DNA from: Sphingomonas sp. Leaf32
GTDB taxonomy: Bacteria; Pseudomonadota; Alphaproteobacteria; Sphingomonadales; Sphingomonadaceae
DNA: 64,000 nucleotides
Direction: 5' to 3'
Assembly: GCF_001421765.1 (NCBI RefSeq)
Contig: NZ_LMLA01000012.1
Coordinates: forward strand, 223 to 64,222
Position 1 is the stretch's first letter, and each line of letters starts with the position of its first letter. Position numbers and translations under genes: made by a program. Shown here piece by piece: positions 62,680 to 64,000 of this stretch. The notes under the pieces are model-generated. The model worked only from the letters and a program-made list of their open reading frames with translations, did not search any database and was not told the DNA's origin.

Positions 62680-64000
62680 TCACGAACGCGCGATCGCTTC
62701 CGCCGCGATCATCCGTGCCTCGCCCTCGCGCCCCGCCGCGCGCAGCGCCGCAACGATATGGAACAGCGCTTCGGCCGGCACGCCGCGCCAGTCGCGCGTC
62801 TGCATCCCCGTCGCCGCGAGCAGCAGCACCGTGCCGCCCTCGCCATTCACGCCGGCCCGGTCGATCGCATCGGTCCATGCGTTGCGCGCGCCGACCGCGA
62901 CGTTCAGTTCGCGGGCCATGCCCTGCACCTGATCGCGCGGCAACCGGCCAAGCCCGGCCAGCGCGGCGAACAGCAACTGTCCTTTACGCGCATTCTGTCC
63001 GGCATAGTCCGACACCGCACCCGGTGCGACCGACCGGCCCATCGGGTCGGCAACGGTCAGCATCGCCCAGCCATCGCTGCCGACGGGCACGATCCCGCGC
63101 CAGCGCAGCGCCGGCAGGTCCAGCCCGGCGGTCAGCATCGCCGCGATCAGCTGATCGGCGTCGCCCGCATGATCCGCCACCGGCGCGATCATCGCCGCCG
63201 CCCGTGCGGTCAACACCCGCCGGGCATAGCCCAGATCGGTGGTAATCGCCGGTTCCCAGAACTGGCGCAGCATCGCCAGCCGATCGGCATCGCTGCCGGT
63301 AAAGGCGGTGCGCAGATCGGTCGCCAGCGCGGTCTGCGTGCTGGTCGCGTCCTCGTCGGTGGTCAGCTGGGCATAGAGATCGACCAGCGCCTCGCTGGAC
63401 AACACGCCCTGCGCGGCGGCCAGATCGGCGTCGGTCAACCGCACATTGGGCGCATATTGCGGCGCGGTGGCGTGCCAGTAACGGACCTGCGGACCAACCC
63501 CGCCGAACAGGCCGGCGGGCACCGGCGTCGCGCTGGCGGCGGCCATGCCATATCGCCACGCGGTCAACCGGTCGATCCCGTCCCATTCGATCGTCGCGGC
63601 GCGGCGACCCTGCGCGCCCTTGCCGACCAGCTTTTCGGCCAGCGCCACGTCGATCGCGCCGCCGCCTGGTGCCTGTCGCCGCGCCTGATCGACGATCCGC
63701 CCGGCCTCGCGGGCCTGGCCCGACAGGCCGAGGCAGATGGCGTTCGCCAGCCGCCAGCCTCGTTCGTTCGACACTTGCATCGCTGGCGTCGTCAGCGGGC
63801 ACAGCCCCGCCGGATCGCCGGTCGCCAGCATCGCCTGCATCGCGATCTGGAACAGTTTCGGCGTATAATTGTCGATGTCGACCGACTGGACCAGCGCACG
63901 GGCCGGTGCTACCTCCCCCATCCGCACCAGCAACCACGCCCGCTCGGCCGCGAAATCCGCGCCATCGACGCCCGATGGCGTGGCGATGTCGGACACCAGC
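62680..64000 (-). CDS. Unknown protein, N-terminal part outside window
   Basis: A reading frame open to the window edge (at least 440 residues) whose start is not visible. The Ala-rich helical content and pairs of helices (RAWLLVRMGEVAPARALVQ, LANAICLGLSGQAREAGRIV) suggest tetratricopeptide-like repeats. No enzyme motif is seen. It ends 10 bases before xerD on the same strand. Confidence 0.7.
   Translation of the reverse strand, partial: LVSDIATPSGVDGADFAAERAWLLVRMGEVAPARALVQSVDIDNYTPKLFQIAMQAMLATGDPAGLCPLTTPAMQVSNERGWRLANAICLGLSGQAREAGRIVDQARRQAPGGGAIDVALAEKLVGKGAQGRRAATIEWDGIDRLTAWRYGMAAASATPVPAGLFGGVGPQVRYWHATAPQYAPNVRLTDADLAAAQGVLSSEALVDLYAQLTTDEDATSTQTALATDLRTAFTGSDADRLAMLRQFWEPAITTDLGYARRVLTARAAAMIAPVADHAGDADQLIAAMLTAGLDLPALRWRGIVPVGSDGWAMLTVADPMGRSVAPGAVSDYAGQNARKGQLLFAALAGLGRLPRDQVQGMARELNVAVGARNAWTDAIDRAGVNGEGGTVLLLAATGMQTRDWRGVPAEALFHIVAALRAAGREGEARMIAAEAIARS

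Overview
The window reads as a stretch of core chromosome from a high-GC alphaproteobacterium of the order Sphingomonadales, most likely Sphingomonas or a close relative. The evidence is the family mix (two large TonB-dependent receptors, TorF-like porins, an S9 peptidase, a GH3 glucosidase, a CysX-free L31), the short sphingomonad-type intergenic palindromes, and a bam/fabZ cluster without lpxD and lpxA, as expected in a group that replaced lipid A with glycosphingolipids. I see no prophage, insertion sequence or CRISPR array.

Layout. 1-2220: a strong promoter pointing left out of the window and a stand-alone double AAA+ ATPase. 2668-4650: an exported S9 peptidase. 4824-14505 (minus strand): a complete nitrate assimilation locus in transcription order nasT, nasS, a 312-bp leader, narK-type transporter, nirB, nirD, nasA, cobA. 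NasT is an ANTAR RNA-binding protein, and the leader holds two hexaloop hairpins followed by an intrinsic terminator, so the transport and reduction genes should be switched on by antitermination when NasS senses nitrate or nitrite. CobA makes the siroheme precursor that NirB needs. 14682-23470 (plus): a TorF-like porin, then a kdp potassium-uptake operon (a 27-aa micro-ORF, kdpF, A, B, C, D, E). 23668-28935: a TonB-dependent receptor with a Pho-box-like site, an OmpR-type two-component pair and a YkgJ-type cysteine-cluster protein. 28939-33119: a PhoD-type phosphatase and a divergent GH3 beta-glucosidase.

33120-44885 (minus): repeats, rpmE, then the envelope and translation cluster rpsB, tsf, pyrH, frr, uppS, cdsA, dxr, rseP, bamA, skp, fabZ, mostly joined by ATGA, GTGA or TGATG overlaps. 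45138-50049: a small membrane protein, pssA and psd (phosphatidylethanolamine synthesis), icd and a CPA2 cation/proton antiporter. 50064-55960: a second TorF-like protein translationally coupled to an unknown exported protein, a SWIB-domain protein, a second TonB-dependent receptor, folE and a lipoprotein. 56007-56083: tRNA-Arg(CCT). 56270-59950: DUF1178, nitrilase, grxC, comF, methyltransferase and mutT. 59966-60696: three tandem Flp pilins. 60802-64000: accA, xerD and the 3' part of an unknown gene cut by the window edge.

Most notable: the NasT-dependent leader upstream of the nitrate genes, with both hairpins readable; a NasT receiver that lacks the phospho-acceptor aspartate; a pair of long REP-like doublets that bracket nasA-cobA, one of which supplies the nasA ribosome binding site; and several near-perfect operator-like dyads just upstream of single genes.
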